A stretch of DNA of 64,000 bases from Sphingobium lactosutens DS20 (GCF_000445105.1 NZ_ATDP01000094.1:1-64000), one strand, 5' to 3'; shown: positions 47,737 through 58,224, counted from the stretch's first letter. Translations and numbers: made by a program. Notes: a model not told the origin generated them from the letters alone.

Positions 47737-49998
47737 TCAGAGCGCCACGCCGCCCGCCGCCAGCACCGCCAGCGTCAGCAATTCCGACGCGTTGGAGGAC
47801 ATGGTCGCGATCTGGACGGATTTCTCCATGCCCACCAGCAAAGGGCCTATCATCGACGTGCCGCCCAATTCGCGCAGCAGCTTGGCCGAGATATTGGCGG
47901 ACTGAAGCCCCGGCATGACCAGGACATTGGCCGGACCCGACAGGCGGCTGAACGGGTAATTTTTCATCACCGCCGGGTTGAGCGCCGCGTCGGGCGTCAT
48001 TTCGCCTTCATATTCGAAATCCACCGTCCGTTCGTCCAGCAGTTTCACCGCGCCGCGGATATTGTCGAGGAAGCTGCCCGGCGGGTTGCCGAAATTGGCG
48101 TAGGACAGGAACGCAACGCGCGGATCATGGCCCATGCGTCGCGCAACCGCGACCGTGCCGATCGCGATATCGGCCAGCTCCGCCGCGCTTGGCCGCTCGT
48201 TGACCGTGGTATCGGCCAGGAACACCGTCTTGTCCTTCGCCACCATGACATGGATGCCAAAGGGCGTGCGGCCCGCCGCCGGGTCCATGACCCGCTTCAC
48301 CTCGCGCAGCGTCTGGGCATAGGGCCGCGTCATGCCGGTCAGCATCGCGTCGGCGACGCCCATCTTGACCAGCAATGTGCCGAAAATGTTGCGATCCCGA
48401 TTCACCATCCGCTCGCAGTCACGGCGCAGATAGCCGCGCCGCTGCAACCGGGCATAGAGCATCTCGACCATGTCGGGCACCAGCGGCGAATTGACGCTAT
48501 TGTGCAGCTCAAAGCTCTCAGGATCTCGCACGCCCAGTTCGCGTAGCTTGTCCACCACATGGCCCCGCCCGACCAGCACAGGCACCCCATAGCCCAATTC
48601 CCGGAACTGGATGGCGGCGCGCAGCACGACTTCCTCCTCCGCCTCGGCAAAGACGACGCGCTTGGGATTGGCCTTGGCGATTTCATAGGCGCTGGTCAGC
48701 ACCGATGTCGTGGGGTTGAGCCGCGCCTTCAGGGATTGGCGATAGGCGCCCAGATCCTCGATCGGCCGCTGCGCCATGCCGGTTTCCATGGCCGCTTGCG
48801 CGACGGCGGCCGGCACCACTTCCATCAGACGCGGATCGAAGGGCGCGGGAATGATGTAATCGGGTCCGAAACTGTGCGACCGGCCATAGGCCTTGGCCAC
48901 TTCCTCGGGCACGCGTTCGCGCGCCAGTTCGGCGATCGCCTTGGCCGCCGCCAGCTTCATCGCTTCGTTGATGCCGGTCGCCCTGACGTCCAGCGCGCCG
49001 CGAAAGATGAAGGGGAAGCCAAGCACATTGTTGACCTGATTGGGAAAATCGGACCGCCCGGTCGCGACGATCGCATCGGGCCGCACCGCCTTGGCGTCGG
49101 GTGGCAGGATTTCAGGGTCGGGATTGGCCATGGCAAAGATGATCGGCTTGTCCGCCATGGACGATACCATGTCCGGGCTCATCGCGCCCGCGACCGACAG
49201 CCCCAGAAAGACGTCGGTGCCCTTCACGGCCTCGGCCAGAGTGCGCGCGTCGGTCCTGACGGCGTGCGCCGACTTCCACTGGTTCATGCCCTCCGTACGG
49301 CCCTGGTAGATGACGCCCTTGCTGTCGCACATGATGACATTGTCGTGCGGCACGCCCAGCGCCTTGATGAGCTCGGTGCAGCTGATCGAGGCTGCCCCCG
49401 CGCCGTTCACCACCACCTTCATGTCCTTCATGTCGCGACCGGTCAGCAACGCGGCGTTGAGCACGCCGGCGGCCGCGATGATCGCGGTGCCATGCTGGTC
49501 GTCGTGAAAGACCGGAATGTTCATCCGTTCTTTCAGCGTCTGTTCGATGATGAAGCATTCGGGCGCCTTGATATCTTCAAGGTTGATGCCGCCAAAGCTC
49601 GGCTCCATCAGTTCGACCGCGTCGATGAAGCGGTCGACATCCTCGGTCTTCAGCTCGATGTCGATTGAATCGACATCGGCGAAGCGCTTGAACAGCACCG
49701 CCTTGCCCTCCATCACCGGCTTGGACGCCAGCGCACCCAGATTACCGAGGCCCAGGATCGCGGTGCCGTTGGAGATGACTGCAACCAGATTACCCTTGGC
49801 GGTGTAGTCATAAGCGGTGGCGGGGTCGGCCGCGATCGCCCGCACCGGAACCGCAACGCCCGGCGAATAGGCAAGGGACAGGTCGCGCTGCGTCGCCATC
49901 GGCTTGGACGCGATGATCTCTATCTTTCCGGGACGGCCCGTCGCGTGGAAGAACAGCGCCTCGCGCTCGGAAAATTCCACATTGGATCGGTCGGACAT
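47737..49998 (-). CDS. maeB: NADP-dependent malic enzyme with C-terminal phosphotransacetylase-like domain
   Basis: The 753-residue fusion has an N-terminal malic enzyme domain (KPMATQRDLSLAYSPGVAVPV, VISNGTAILGLGNLGALASKPVMEGKAVL, FHDDQHGTAI, VNGAGAASISC). It oxidatively decarboxylates malate to pyruvate. The C-terminal domain from about residue 430 resembles phosphate acetyltransferase (RVVFAEAEEEVVLRAAIQF, VADAMLTGMTRPY, FLSYANFGNPPG). In studied relatives this domain is regulatory, sensing acetyl-CoA. The upstream frame back to 50412 is rejected, since it overlaps mutS. It is divergent from mutS (147 bases). Confidence 0.95.
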   Translation of the reverse strand: MSDRSNVEFSEREALFFHATGRPGKIEIIASKPMATQRDLSLAYSPGVAVPVRAIAADPATAYDYTAKGNLVAVISNGTAILGLGNLGALASKPVMEGKAVLFKRFADVDSIDIELKTEDVDRFIDAVELMEPSFGGINLEDIKAPECFIIEQTLKERMNIPVFHDDQHGTAIIAAAGVLNAALLTGRDMKDMKVVVNGAGAASISCTELIKALGVPHDNVIMCDSKGVIYQGRTEGMNQWKSAHAVRTDARTLAEAVKGTDVFLGLSVAGAMSPDMVSSMADKPIIFAMANPDPEILPPDAKAVRPDAIVATGRSDFPNQVNNVLGFPFIFRGALDVRATGINEAMKLAAAKAIAELARERVPEEVAKAYGRSHSFGPDYIIPAPFDPRLMEVVPAAVAQAAMETGMAQRPIEDLGAYRQSLKARLNPTTSVLTSAYEIAKANPKRVVFAEAEEEVVLRAAIQFRELGYGVPVLVGRGHVVDKLRELGVRDPESFELHNSVNSPLVPDMVEMLYARLQRRGYLRRDCERMVNRDRNIFGTLLVKMGVADAMLTGMTRPYAQTLREVKRVMDPAAGRTPFGIHVMVAKDKTVFLADTTVNERPSAAELADIAIGTVAVARRMGHDPRVAFLSYANFGNPPGSFLDNIRGAVKLLDERTVDFEYEGEMTPDAALNPAVMKNYPFSRLSGPANVLVMPGLQSANISAKLLRELGGTSMIGPLLVGMEKSVQIATMSSNASELLTLAVLAAGGVAL

Positions 49999-50145
49999 TA
50001 CGGGCTCCCAAATATTGGAACTTCTGGAAAGATGAACAGGCCCTAGCGGCGCGCCTATCTTGTGGGCAAGTGCGAGATGCGCAATTTTCCTGCACATTTC
50101 GTGACACTCTGGTTTCGGCCCGATGTTCGGGCTATCCGCTGCGCC

Positions 50146-52806
50146 ATGGCGAAATCCAGCGACACGACCGCCCAGCCCACGCCGATGATGGCGCAATATC
50201 TGGCGCTCAAGGCGCAGGCGCAGGACTGCCTGCTTTTCTACCGGATGGGTGATTTCTTCGAGCTTTTTTTCGACGACGCGAAATTGGCGGCGGCGACGCT
50301 GGACATCGCGCTTACCAGCCGGGGCGATCATGACGGCGCGCCGATTCCGATGTGCGGCGTTCCCGTGCACAGCGCTGAATCCTATCTCGCGCGGCTGATA
50401 AAGGGCGGCCATCGCGTCGCCATCGCGGAACAGACTGAAACCCCGGCCCAGGCCAAAGCGCGCGGGAGCAAGGCATTGGTCGCCCGCGACATTGTTCGCT
50501 ACGTCACCGCCGGCACGCTGACCGAAGAAACGCTGCTCGACGCGCGGCGTGACAATATGCTCGTGGCGCTGGCGCAGGTCGGCGGCGAGGCATCGGGCGA
50601 AGTCGGCATCGCCGCGGCCGATATTTCGACCGGCCGCTTTGAAACCCTGACCTGCCCCATCGCCGACCTACCCGCAGAACTGGCCCGTCTGCGGCCAAGC
50701 GAAACCGTGCTGGCAGACGGCGCGACGATCGATGTTCCGGGCGCCACAGCCTTTGATCGCGCCGCTTTCTCCAGCAGTCGTGCGGAGGGGGCGCTCAAAA
50801 AGCTGTTCGGGGTCGCCACGCTCGACGGATTTGGTCAGTTCAGCCGCGCGGAACTGGCCGCCATGGGCGGGCTGGTCGCCTATCTCGATCATGCGGGCAA
50901 GGGCACGCTGCCCTTCCTTGCGCCGCCCCTGCGCAAGGCGAGCGGCGCGCATGTCGCGATCGATGCGGCGACGCGGGAAAGCCTGGAGATCGTCGCCACC
51001 ACCGCCGGCGCGCGCGCCGGCAGCCTGCTCGGCGCGATCGACCGGACAGTCACGGGCGCGGGCGCGCGTCTGCTGGCGCAGGATATTTCCGCGCCGCTGA
51101 TGGACCTGTCCGCTATAGAGGCGCGCCTCGGGCTGGTGCAGATGTTCCATGACGATGCGGGCCTGCGCGATCAGGTTCGCGGCGCTTTGCGTGCCCTGCC
51201 CGACATTGGCCGCGCGCTGGGGCGCGTCGCGGTCGGTCGGGGCAGCCCGCGCGATCTGGGCCAGCTGCGCGATGGCCTTGGCGAAGCCCGGATGCTGCGC
51301 GAGCGGCTGGGCCGCCTGCCCGACCTGCCGCCGCTGCTGCAACAATTGCTGCCGGCCCTTGATGGCCATGGCGAGATGGTCGACGCCTTGTCGCGCGCGC
51401 TCGTCCCAGCGCCGCCGACCGAGACTGCCAATGGCGGTTATATCGCCGATGGCTATGACGCGGCCTTGGACGAACTGCGCCGCATGGCTGGGGACGGCCG
51501 CCGCGCCATCGCCGCGCTGGAAGCGAAATATCGCGAGCAGACCGGCATCGGCGCGCTCAAGATCCGGCACAATGGCGTGCTCGGCTATCATGTGGAGGTG
51601 CCGGCCCGCGCCGCTGACGCGCTGATGGCGCCCGACAGCGGCTTTACCCATCGGCAGACGCTGGCCGGCGTGGTGCGTTTCAATTCGGTGGACCTGCATG
51701 AGGAAGCCGGGCGCGTCGCCCAGGCCGGCGCCCATGCGCTGGTCGCGGAAGCCGCGCATCTGGAGGACCTCACCACTGCCGTCCTGAATCGCAAGGCCGA
51801 TATTGCCCGCGCGGCCGATGCGCTCGCCCGGCTCGACGTTGCCGCCGCGCTGGCCGAACGCGCGGCGGAGGGGGGATGGCAGCGGCCCCATTTCGTGCCG
51901 GCAGACAGTGCTGGGGGTCATGGGGGCCAATGTCTCGACATCGTTGGCGGCCGGCATCCGGTGGTGGAGGATGCGCTGCGCAAGGACGGCCAAGCCTTCG
52001 TCGCCAATGATTGCCGGCTTGGTGAAAGCGATCGACTCTGGCTGGTGACCGGCCCCAATATGGGCGGCAAGTCGACCTTCCTGCGGCAGAACGCCCTGAT
52101 CGTGATATTGGCGCAGGCGGGTGGCTATGTCCCGGCCCAGTCAGCGACGATGACGCTGGTCGATCGTTTGTTCAGCCGCGTCGGCGCATCGGACAATCTG
52201 GCCAAGGGCCGGTCGACCTTCATGGTCGAAATGGTGGAAACCGCGGCGATCCTTTCGCAAGCGACGACGCGCAGCTTCGTGATCCTGGACGAAGTCGGGC
52301 GCGGCACGTCCACCTATGACGGGCTGGCGCTCGCCTGGGCGGTGGTGGAGGCGGTGCATGAGGTCAACCAGTGCCGCTGCCTCTTTGCCACCCATTATCA
52401 TGAACTGACGCGGCTTGCCGAAACGCTCCCCGCCCTTTCGCTGCACCATGTTCGCGCGCGCGAATGGAAGGGCGATCTCATCCTGCTGCACGAACTGGCG
52501 CAGGGGCCGGCCGATCGCAGCTATGGCCTGGCGGTCGCGCGGCTCGCAGGTCTGCCGCCTGCGGTTCTGAAGCGCGCGAAGGATGTCCTGGCCCGGCTGG
52601 AAGCGGGCAAGGCCAAGACTGGCGGCATCGCGGCAGGCCTGGACGACCTGCCCCTGTTCGCTGCGGCTGCGGCGCAGGAGAATGAAGCGGCCGACCCGCT
52701 GCGCGAGGCGATCGAGGCGATCGATGCCGACGCCCTGTCCCCGCGCGACGCGCTCGATCACATCTATCGACTGAAACAACTGGTCGCGCAGGGGCAGCGC
52801 GACTAG
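50146..52806 (+). CDS. mutS: DNA mismatch repair protein MutS
   Basis: MutS recognises mismatches and starts repair with MutL. The 886-residue protein has the mismatch-binding domain with [15 protein letters not shown] (Phe-x-Glu wedge), the connector and core lever/clamp domains, and the ATPase with Walker [28 protein letters not shown]alker B, and THYHEL. The first ATG with full domain I is 50146 (MAKSSDT). The frame upstream to 50062 adds a non-homologous leader. glnD follows after 10 bases. Confidence 0.97.
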   Translation: MAKSSDTTAQPTPMMAQYLALKAQAQDCLLFYRMGDFFELFFDDAKLAAATLDIALTSRGDHDGAPIPMCGVPVHSAESYLARLIKGGHRVAIAEQTETPAQAKARGSKALVARDIVRYVTAGTLTEETLLDARRDNMLVALAQVGGEASGEVGIAAADISTGRFETLTCPIADLPAELARLRPSETVLADGATIDVPGATAFDRAAFSSSRAEGALKKLFGVATLDGFGQFSRAELAAMGGLVAYLDHAGKGTLPFLAPPLRKASGAHVAIDAATRESLEIVATTAGARAGSLLGAIDRTVTGAGARLLAQDISAPLMDLSAIEARLGLVQMFHDDAGLRDQVRGALRALPDIGRALGRVAVGRGSPRDLGQLRDGLGEARMLRERLGRLPDLPPLLQQLLPALDGHGEMVDALSRALVPAPPTETANGGYIADGYDAALDELRRMAGDGRRAIAALEAKYREQTGIGALKIRHNGVLGYHVEVPARAADALMAPDSGFTHRQTLAGVVRFNSVDLHEEAGRVAQAGAHALVAEAAHLEDLTTAVLNRKADIARAADALARLDVAAALAERAAEGGWQRPHFVPADSAGGHGGQCLDIVGGRHPVVEDALRKDGQAFVANDCRLGESDRLWLVTGPNMGGKSTFLRQNALIVILAQAGGYVPAQSATMTLVDRLFSRVGASDNLAKGRSTFMVEMVETAAILSQATTRSFVILDEVGRGTSTYDGLALAWAVVEAVHEVNQCRCLFATHYHELTRLAETLPALSLHHVRAREWKGDLILLHELAQGPADRSYGLAVARLAGLPPAVLKRAKDVLARLEAGKAKTGGIAAGLDDLPLFAAAAAQENEAADPLREAIEAIDADALSPRDALDHIYRLKQLVAQGQRD

Positions 52807-52816
52807 ATAGCGCAGC

Positions 52817-55579
52817 ATGGTCATGCAATTCCCCGCTTTGGGATCGCGCCGCGCGATCATCGACCGGCGCGCCATTTCCGATCGGATCAACGCCCTGGCG
52901 CAGGAGCACCGCGGCGATCCCATGCGGCTGCGCGGCCTGATCGTGCAGGAATTGAAAGCTGCGCTCGACCATGGCCGGGCGGATGTCGCACGTCGGCTGG
53001 AGGCGCGACCGACCCGTGGGCGCGAAGCGGTAAGCGCCTTTGCCTTCCTGATCGACCAGATATTGCGGCTGCTCTACGACGCGACGACGCATCACCTCTA
53101 CCCTGCCGGCAATCGCAGCACCGGCGAGCGGATCGTGCTGATCGCCGTGGGCGGCTATGGCCGGGGTGAAATGGCGCCGCACAGCGATGTCGATATCGGC
53201 TTCATCACGCCCTGGAAGCCGACCGGCTGGACCGAGCAGGTGATCGAATCCATGCTCTATTCGCTGTGGGACCTGGGGCTCAAGGTCGGGCACTCCAGCC
53301 GGTCGATCGACGAAACGATCCGCATGGCCAAGAGCGACCTCACGGTGCGCACCGCCCTGCTGGAAGCGCGCTATATCTGGGGCGACCGCTCGCTCTACGA
53401 GGAAAGTTCGGCCCGATTCGATGCCGAAGTAATGCAGGGCAATGCCCGCGCCTTCGTCACGGAAAAGCTGGAGGAGCGCGACGAGCGGCACCGGCGCATG
53501 GGCGACAGCCGTTATGTCGTCGAACCCAATGTGAAGGAAGGCAAGGGCGGCCTGCGCGACCTCCACACCCTCTTCTGGATCGGCAAATATGTAAACCGCG
53601 TCCGCTCCGTCGCGGAGCTGGTCGATGTGGGCCTGCTCACCCAGGCGGAGCTGCGCCAGTTCCAGAAGGCGGAGGATTTCCTCTGGGCGGTGCGCTGCCA
53701 CCTGCACAGCATCACCGGCCGTGCTGAGGATCGGCTGACGTTCGACCTGCAACTGGAAACCGCGACCCGGATGCACTTCACCGGACGCGCCGGTCGGTCG
53801 GGCGTCGAGCGCTTCATGCGCTATTATTTCCTGAACGCCAAAACGGTCGGCGATCTGACCGCCGTCTTCCTGGCGCATCTGGACGACCAGCTTGGTCCCA
53901 AGGGCCGCCGCTATATCCCCAGCCTGTTCCGCAGGCCCAAGAAGCTGGAAGGGTTCGTGCTGGATCGCGGGCGATTGAGCCTGCCGACCGACGATTTTTT
54001 CCAGGCGGACCCAGTGCGCCTGCTGGAAATATTCGCGCTGGCGGACAAGCACGGGCTTCAGATTCACCCCAGCGCGATGCGCGCTGCCAGCCGCGATGCT
54101 GGCCTGATCACCAACAAGGTGCGCAAGGACGCGCGCGCCAACGGCTTTTTCATGGATGTGCTGACGTCCCCGCGCGATCCGGAAACGGTGCTGCGCTGGA
54201 TGAACGAATCGACTGTGTTCGGCCGCTTCATTCCCGATTTCCGCCGCGTCGTCGCGCAGATGCAGTTCGACATGTATCATCACTATACGGTCGATGAGCA
54301 TACGATCCGCGCGGTTGGCTTGCTCGCGCGTATCGAAAAGGGCGAACTTGGCACCGACCATCCGCTCGCCACCGACCTGATGGGGAAATTGCTGTCGCGC
54401 CGTGTCCTCTATGTCGCGGTGCTGCTGCATGACATTGCCAAGGGGCGCGGCGGCGATCACAGCCTGTTGGGCGCGGACATCGCCGACTCGCTCTGCCCGC
54501 GCCTTGGCCTGAGCGCCGCCGAAACCGAAACCGTCGCCTGGCTGGTGCGCTATCACCTTCTCATGTCCGCCACCGCCTTCAAACGCGATCTGGCCGATTA
54601 CAAGACCATCCTCGATTTCGTGGAAGTGGTGCAAAGCGCGGAGCGACTGCGCCTGCTGCTGTGCCTCACTGTCGTTGATATTCGCGCGGTGGGACCGGGC
54701 GTGTGGAACAGCTGGAAACGGCAGCTGCTGGGCGATCTTTACGAAGCGGCCGAGGAAGTGCTGCGGCTTGGCCACAAGCAGAAGGGGCGCAGCGAGCGGG
54801 TAGCCGCGAAACAGGATATGCTGCGCCAGACATTGGGCATGAGCGAGGAGACGTTCGAGGCGTTCAGCGGCCGGTTGCCCGAATCCTACTGGATCGCGGA
54901 GCCTGAGGATATCCTGATCCACAACGCCCAGCATATTCTGGAAGCGGGCGATTCGCCGCTGTCGATTGCCGCGCAATATTATCCGCAGCGCGGCGCGACG
55001 CTCATCACCGTCTACGCAGCCGACCATCCGGGCCTGTTCTATCGGATCGCGGGCGCCATTCATCTGGCGGGCGGCAACATCATCGACGCGCGCATCCATA
55101 CGACACGCGACGGCGTCGCCATCGATAATTTCCTGGTGCAGGATCCGCTGGGCGGCGCTTTCCACAGCCCCGAACAGCTCCAGCGCATTCGCAGCGCGAT
55201 CGAGGATTCGCTGTCGAACCGCCATCGCCTGATCACGAAGCTATCAGCCCGCCCCCTGCCCCGCACCCGCGCCGAAGCGTTCCGCATCGAGCCCAATGTG
55301 CTGATCGACAACAAGGCATCAAATCGCTTCACCGTGATTGAAGTGAATGCCCGCGATCGGCCTGCACTGCTGTTCAGCCTTGCCAACGCGCTGTTCCAGT
55401 CGAAGGTCACGGTCCACAGCGCCCATGTCGCCACCTATGGCGAGCGCGCGGTCGACACCTTCTACATCACCGACCTGATCGGCGGAAAGATCGAGAGCAA
55501 GGCGCGACTCCAGACGCTGGAACGCCGGCTGCTGGCGGCCGCCGGCGGCGAAGTAGGCGAGGCGCTGGAGCGGGCCTGA
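52817..55579 (+). CDS. glnD: Bifunctional [protein-PII] uridylyltransferase/uridylyl-removing enzyme GlnD
   Basis: GlnD adds or removes UMP on PII according to glutamine level and so controls nitrogen assimilation. The 920-residue protein has a nucleotidyltransferase motif GGYGRGEMAPHSDVDIGF (about residues 112-129), a PII-uridylyltransferase domain, an HD domain (LLHDIAKGRGGDHSLLGADIA) and two C-terminal ACT domains (ADHPGLFYRIAGAIHLAGGNI and RDRPALLFSLANALFQSKVTV). A second ATG two codons in (52823) is equally possible. It is cotranscribed with mutS and convergent with the L,D-transpeptidase gene. Confidence 0.96.
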   Translation: MVMQFPALGSRRAIIDRRAISDRINALAQEHRGDPMRLRGLIVQELKAALDHGRADVARRLEARPTRGREAVSAFAFLIDQILRLLYDATTHHLYPAGNRSTGERIVLIAVGGYGRGEMAPHSDVDIGFITPWKPTGWTEQVIESMLYSLWDLGLKVGHSSRSIDETIRMAKSDLTVRTALLEARYIWGDRSLYEESSARFDAEVMQGNARAFVTEKLEERDERHRRMGDSRYVVEPNVKEGKGGLRDLHTLFWIGKYVNRVRSVAELVDVGLLTQAELRQFQKAEDFLWAVRCHLHSITGRAEDRLTFDLQLETATRMHFTGRAGRSGVERFMRYYFLNAKTVGDLTAVFLAHLDDQLGPKGRRYIPSLFRRPKKLEGFVLDRGRLSLPTDDFFQADPVRLLEIFALADKHGLQIHPSAMRAASRDAGLITNKVRKDARANGFFMDVLTSPRDPETVLRWMNESTVFGRFIPDFRRVVAQMQFDMYHHYTVDEHTIRAVGLLARIEKGELGTDHPLATDLMGKLLSRRVLYVAVLLHDIAKGRGGDHSLLGADIADSLCPRLGLSAAETETVAWLVRYHLLMSATAFKRDLADYKTILDFVEVVQSAERLRLLLCLTVVDIRAVGPGVWNSWKRQLLGDLYEAAEEVLRLGHKQKGRSERVAAKQDMLRQTLGMSEETFEAFSGRLPESYWIAEPEDILIHNAQHILEAGDSPLSIAAQYYPQRGATLITVYAADHPGLFYRIAGAIHLAGGNIIDARIHTTRDGVAIDNFLVQDPLGGAFHSPEQLQRIRSAIEDSLSNRHRLITKLSARPLPRTRAEAFRIEPNVLIDNKASNRFTVIEVNARDRPALLFSLANALFQSKVTVHSAHVATYGERAVDTFYITDLIGGKIESKARLQTLERRLLAAAGGEVGEALERA

Positions 55580-55590
55580 GCGCGCGAAGA

Positions 55591-56094
55591 TCAGGGACGA
55601 ATGTCCATGACATCGCCGGGTCGCAGCATCGGGAGCAGGCGCAGCATGTCTGCCCGCTCCACCGCCACGCATCCGGCTGTCGGTCGGCCTTCCGACAGGT
55701 GGAAGAAGATGGCGCTCCCCTGCCCTGCGACGGGTGGCGCGTCATTATGGCCCAGCACCACGATCACGTCATAGGCATCGTCGCTGCGTATGAGGCTTTC
55801 AGCCGAAAAGGCGCGCGGCAGTCGGATGGGCCGGTTATAGGCGGGGTCCGCGCCATCGTCGGACCAGCCATCATCTGCGCGGATCCAGCGCCAGGGCAGG
55901 TGGATATTGCACGCCGGCGCCTTGCCCGGCCGCAACAGCACACCCCGCAACGGCCAACGCCCGATCGGCGTGCAGCCATCGCCTTCCCGCTTGTCGGCAG
56001 CCACGCAGGCGCCGCCCCGTCCGATCGTGCAATCCATCATCAGGTCGCCAAAGCTCAGCTGCCCGGCAGCGCAATCGACGCGGATCACGTTCAA
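55591..56094 (-). CDS. L,D-transpeptidase (YkuD) family protein
   Basis: The 167-residue protein has the YkuD catalytic motif as FFHLSEGRPTAGCVAVERADM, with the nucleophile Cys and the His expected for L,D-transpeptidases. GDGCTPIGRW near residue 40 and VLGHNDAP are also typical of the ErfK/YcfS/YafK group. There is no visible signal peptide, so either the true N-terminus is elsewhere or the enzyme acts before export. The start is a TTG overlapping the ribA stop (TTGA). It is the last gene of xthA-ribA-ldt. Confidence 0.82.
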   Translation of the reverse strand: MNVIRVDCAAGQLSFGDLMMDCTIGRGGACVAADKREGDGCTPIGRWPLRGVLLRPGKAPACNIHLPWRWIRADDGWSDDGADPAYNRPIRLPRAFSAESLIRSDDAYDVIVVLGHNDAPPVAGQGSAIFFHLSEGRPTAGCVAVERADMLRLLPMLRPGDVMDIRP

Positions 56095-57161
56095 AGCTGG
56101 TGGCCGGTCCGGTCGCGCTTGGTGGCGAGATAGCGTTCATTATGCGGATTGGCCGGCAGGATGATCGGCAGGCGTTCGGCGACCTTGATCCGGGCCGCCT
56201 CCAGCCCGGCGACCTTGTTGGGATTATTGGTCAGCAACCGCACGGTGCCCACATTCAACAGGTCGAGCATCCGCGCCGCGACCGAAAAGTCGCGCGCGTC
56301 GATCGCAAAGCCCAGCCGGACATTGGCGTCGACGGTGTCGAACCCCTGATCCTGCATCGCATAGGCGCGCAATTTGTTGACCAGACCGATCCCGCGCCCT
56401 TCCTGCCGCAGATAGAGCAATATGCCCCAGGGCGCGTCGGCGATCCGGTGCAGCGCCTCGTGCAATTGCGGGCCGCAATCGCATTTCAGGCTGCCCAGCG
56501 CGTCCCCGGTCAGGCATTCGCTGTGCAGCCGGACAACCGGCGGGGACGCATCGCGTTTCCCCACGATCAGTGCGACATGCTCGCGCGGCTCGTCAGGACT
56601 GCGAAAGGCGACGATTTCCGCGGTTTCGCTTGCCGACACCGGCAGGCGCGCCCGGGTAGCTATGGCCAGATGGATCGCGTCGTCATAGGCAGCTATATCA
56701 TCGGCGCTTGCCTCCACCTCTGCCTCGCCATCAGGTTCGCTCACGAAATAGGCCGGCAAGATACCGGCCAGCCGCGCCAGCCGCAGCGCCGCCTGGGCGG
56801 CATGGGGGCTGACGAGAGGCCGCGCTCGGAAAGGTCCTTTAAGCGGTGAGGACAGGTCCAGCACCGGATCGGCGATGCTGGTCGCAACATCCGCATCGAT
56901 CCAGGGCATGCGTTCAATCTGCACCGGGCGTTCGGGATCCGCCGCCGCCAGCTGGTTGGCGAGTTTCAATGTTTCGGCGCGCGCAGCGGAAATCAATATG
57001 TCGGCTTTGCCGTCGGGATCGAAGGCCGCCAGCGTCACCGCATCCGCGCCCTCGATCGCCATCAGGCGGATCGCGCCATCGTCCGCGGCCAGCCGCACCG
57101 CCCAGCCGCGGCGCAGCGCGTCGATCGCCCGCGCAGCGTTGCGCCCCGCCCCGCCCGCCAT
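56091..57161 (-). CDS. ribA: GTP cyclohydrolase II with a vestigial RibB-like N-terminal domain
   Basis: The C-terminal half of this 356-residue protein is GTP cyclohydrolase II of riboflavin biosynthesis, with zinc ligands in LHSECLTGDALGSLKCDCG, the catalytic RQEGRGIGLVNKLRAYAMQ and LLTNNPNKVAGLEA. The first about 150 residues resemble 3,4-dihydroxy-2-butanone-4-phosphate synthase in layout (AIDALRRGWAVRL at the start, LARLAGILPAYFV near its end), but the catalytic acidic DDEDRENEG-type loop is absent. I infer that half is inactive. The ATG at 57161 overlaps the xthA stop by one base (TGATG) and fits the layout. Frames upstream are antisense to xthA. Confidence 0.9.
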   Translation of the reverse strand: MAGGAGRNAARAIDALRRGWAVRLAADDGAIRLMAIEGADAVTLAAFDPDGKADILISAARAETLKLANQLAAADPERPVQIERMPWIDADVATSIADPVLDLSSPLKGPFRARPLVSPHAAQAALRLARLAGILPAYFVSEPDGEAEVEASADDIAAYDDAIHLAIATRARLPVSASETAEIVAFRSPDEPREHVALIVGKRDASPPVVRLHSECLTGDALGSLKCDCGPQLHEALHRIADAPWGILLYLRQEGRGIGLVNKLRAYAMQDQGFDTVDANVRLGFAIDARDFSVAARMLDLLNVGTVRLLTNNPNKVAGLEAARIKVAERLPIILPANPHNERYLATKRDRTGHQL

Positions 57162-57958
57162 CAGAAGGCGAAGTCCGTGATGATCGGAATATGGTCCGAC
57201 GGTTTGATCCAGCTGCGCGCCGGCTCGATCACGCGGTGGCCAACCGCCTTGTCCGCAACATCGCGGGTCATCCACATATGGTCCAGCCGCCGCCCGCGAT
57301 CGGACGCCGCCCAGTCCTTCGCCCGATAGCTCCACCAAGTGTAGAGCCGGGCTGGCGCGGGATGGAAATGACGCCCGATATCGACCCAGTCGTTCGATGC
57401 CTGTAGCCGCCCCAATATCTCGCATTCGATGGGCGTGTGACTGACCACGTCAAGCAACTGGCGATGGCTCCACACGTCGCATTCCAGCGGCGCGATGTTG
57501 AAATCGCCGGTCAGGATGGTGGGCTTGTCCTCCAGCGCCGCCGACCATTCGATCATACGCTCCAGAAAATCCAGCTTCTGGCCGAACTTGGGGTTCACCT
57601 CCCGATCGGGTACGTCGCCGCCGGCAGGCACATAGACATTTTCGATGCGCACGCCATTGTCCAGTCGAACGCCGACATGGCGCGCCTCGCCATTGGCCTG
57701 CCAGTCCAGCCGGTCATCTTCATGGATCGGCACCTTGCTCAGGATCGCCACCCCATGATGCATGCGCTGACCGTTCAGCACCTGATGCACATAGCCCATG
57801 CGCCGGAACATGTCGGTGGGGAAGGTTTCGTTCACCACCTTGGTTTCCTGCAAGCACAGGATGTCGGGGGATTCCTGCCGCAGCAAGTGTTCGACGATGT
57901 CGATGCGGGCGCGGACGCTGTTGATGTTCCAGGAGCAGACGGAGAGGGTTTGGGCCAT
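57161..57958 (-). CDS. xthA: Exodeoxyribonuclease III
   Basis: XthA is an AP endonuclease and 3'-5' exonuclease in base excision repair. The 265-residue protein shows LSVCSWNINSVRARI, the Glu in LCLQETK, the YVPAGGD loop, the GDFNIAP motif, RRLDHMWMT and the C-terminal SDHIPIITDF. All active-site residues of the exonuclease III family are present. It heads xthA-ribA-ldt. A 266-base region with hairpins separates it from lolA. Confidence 0.96.
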   Translation of the reverse strand: MAQTLSVCSWNINSVRARIDIVEHLLRQESPDILCLQETKVVNETFPTDMFRRMGYVHQVLNGQRMHHGVAILSKVPIHEDDRLDWQANGEARHVGVRLDNGVRIENVYVPAGGDVPDREVNPKFGQKLDFLERMIEWSAALEDKPTILTGDFNIAPLECDVWSHRQLLDVVSHTPIECEILGRLQASNDWVDIGRHFHPAPARLYTWWSYRAKDWAASDRGRRLDHMWMTRDVADKAVGHRVIEPARSWIKPSDHIPIITDFAF

Positions 57959-58224
57959 GGGCTTGCCCTAAAAGCGTGCGGGACGTTGCGCAAGCCGCCC
58001 GCATGTTCACCGGCGGCGGACAATGTAAGACCCCCGCTCCGGGGGCGTGGAACGGGGGTCTCGATCGCGCCCTTGAAGCGCTTCGCAGCGAAAGATGGGG
58101 ACCGGGTAACAGGGGGGAAATCCCGGTTTTGCCTTCCGCTGTGAAATCTTGATTAGCGTCGCGGATATGAGCGGCAGATGAACGGCGCGGAAAGTTTTTC
58201 CATCCGTCGCGCCGGACGCTCCAG
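57959..58224. other. Intergenic region with two hairpins between lolA and xthA
   Basis: The 266 bases contain a 9-bp stem (58028-58036 with 58053-58061) and, on the + strand, a 6-bp stem (58101-58106 with 58122-58127) followed at once by TTTT (58127-58130), terminator-like. Since both flanking genes read leftward, the + strand hairpin does not end either of them. It could end a small rightward RNA starting near 58000. No promoter can be confirmed. The region should also carry the xthA promoter on the minus strand. Confidence 0.4.
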
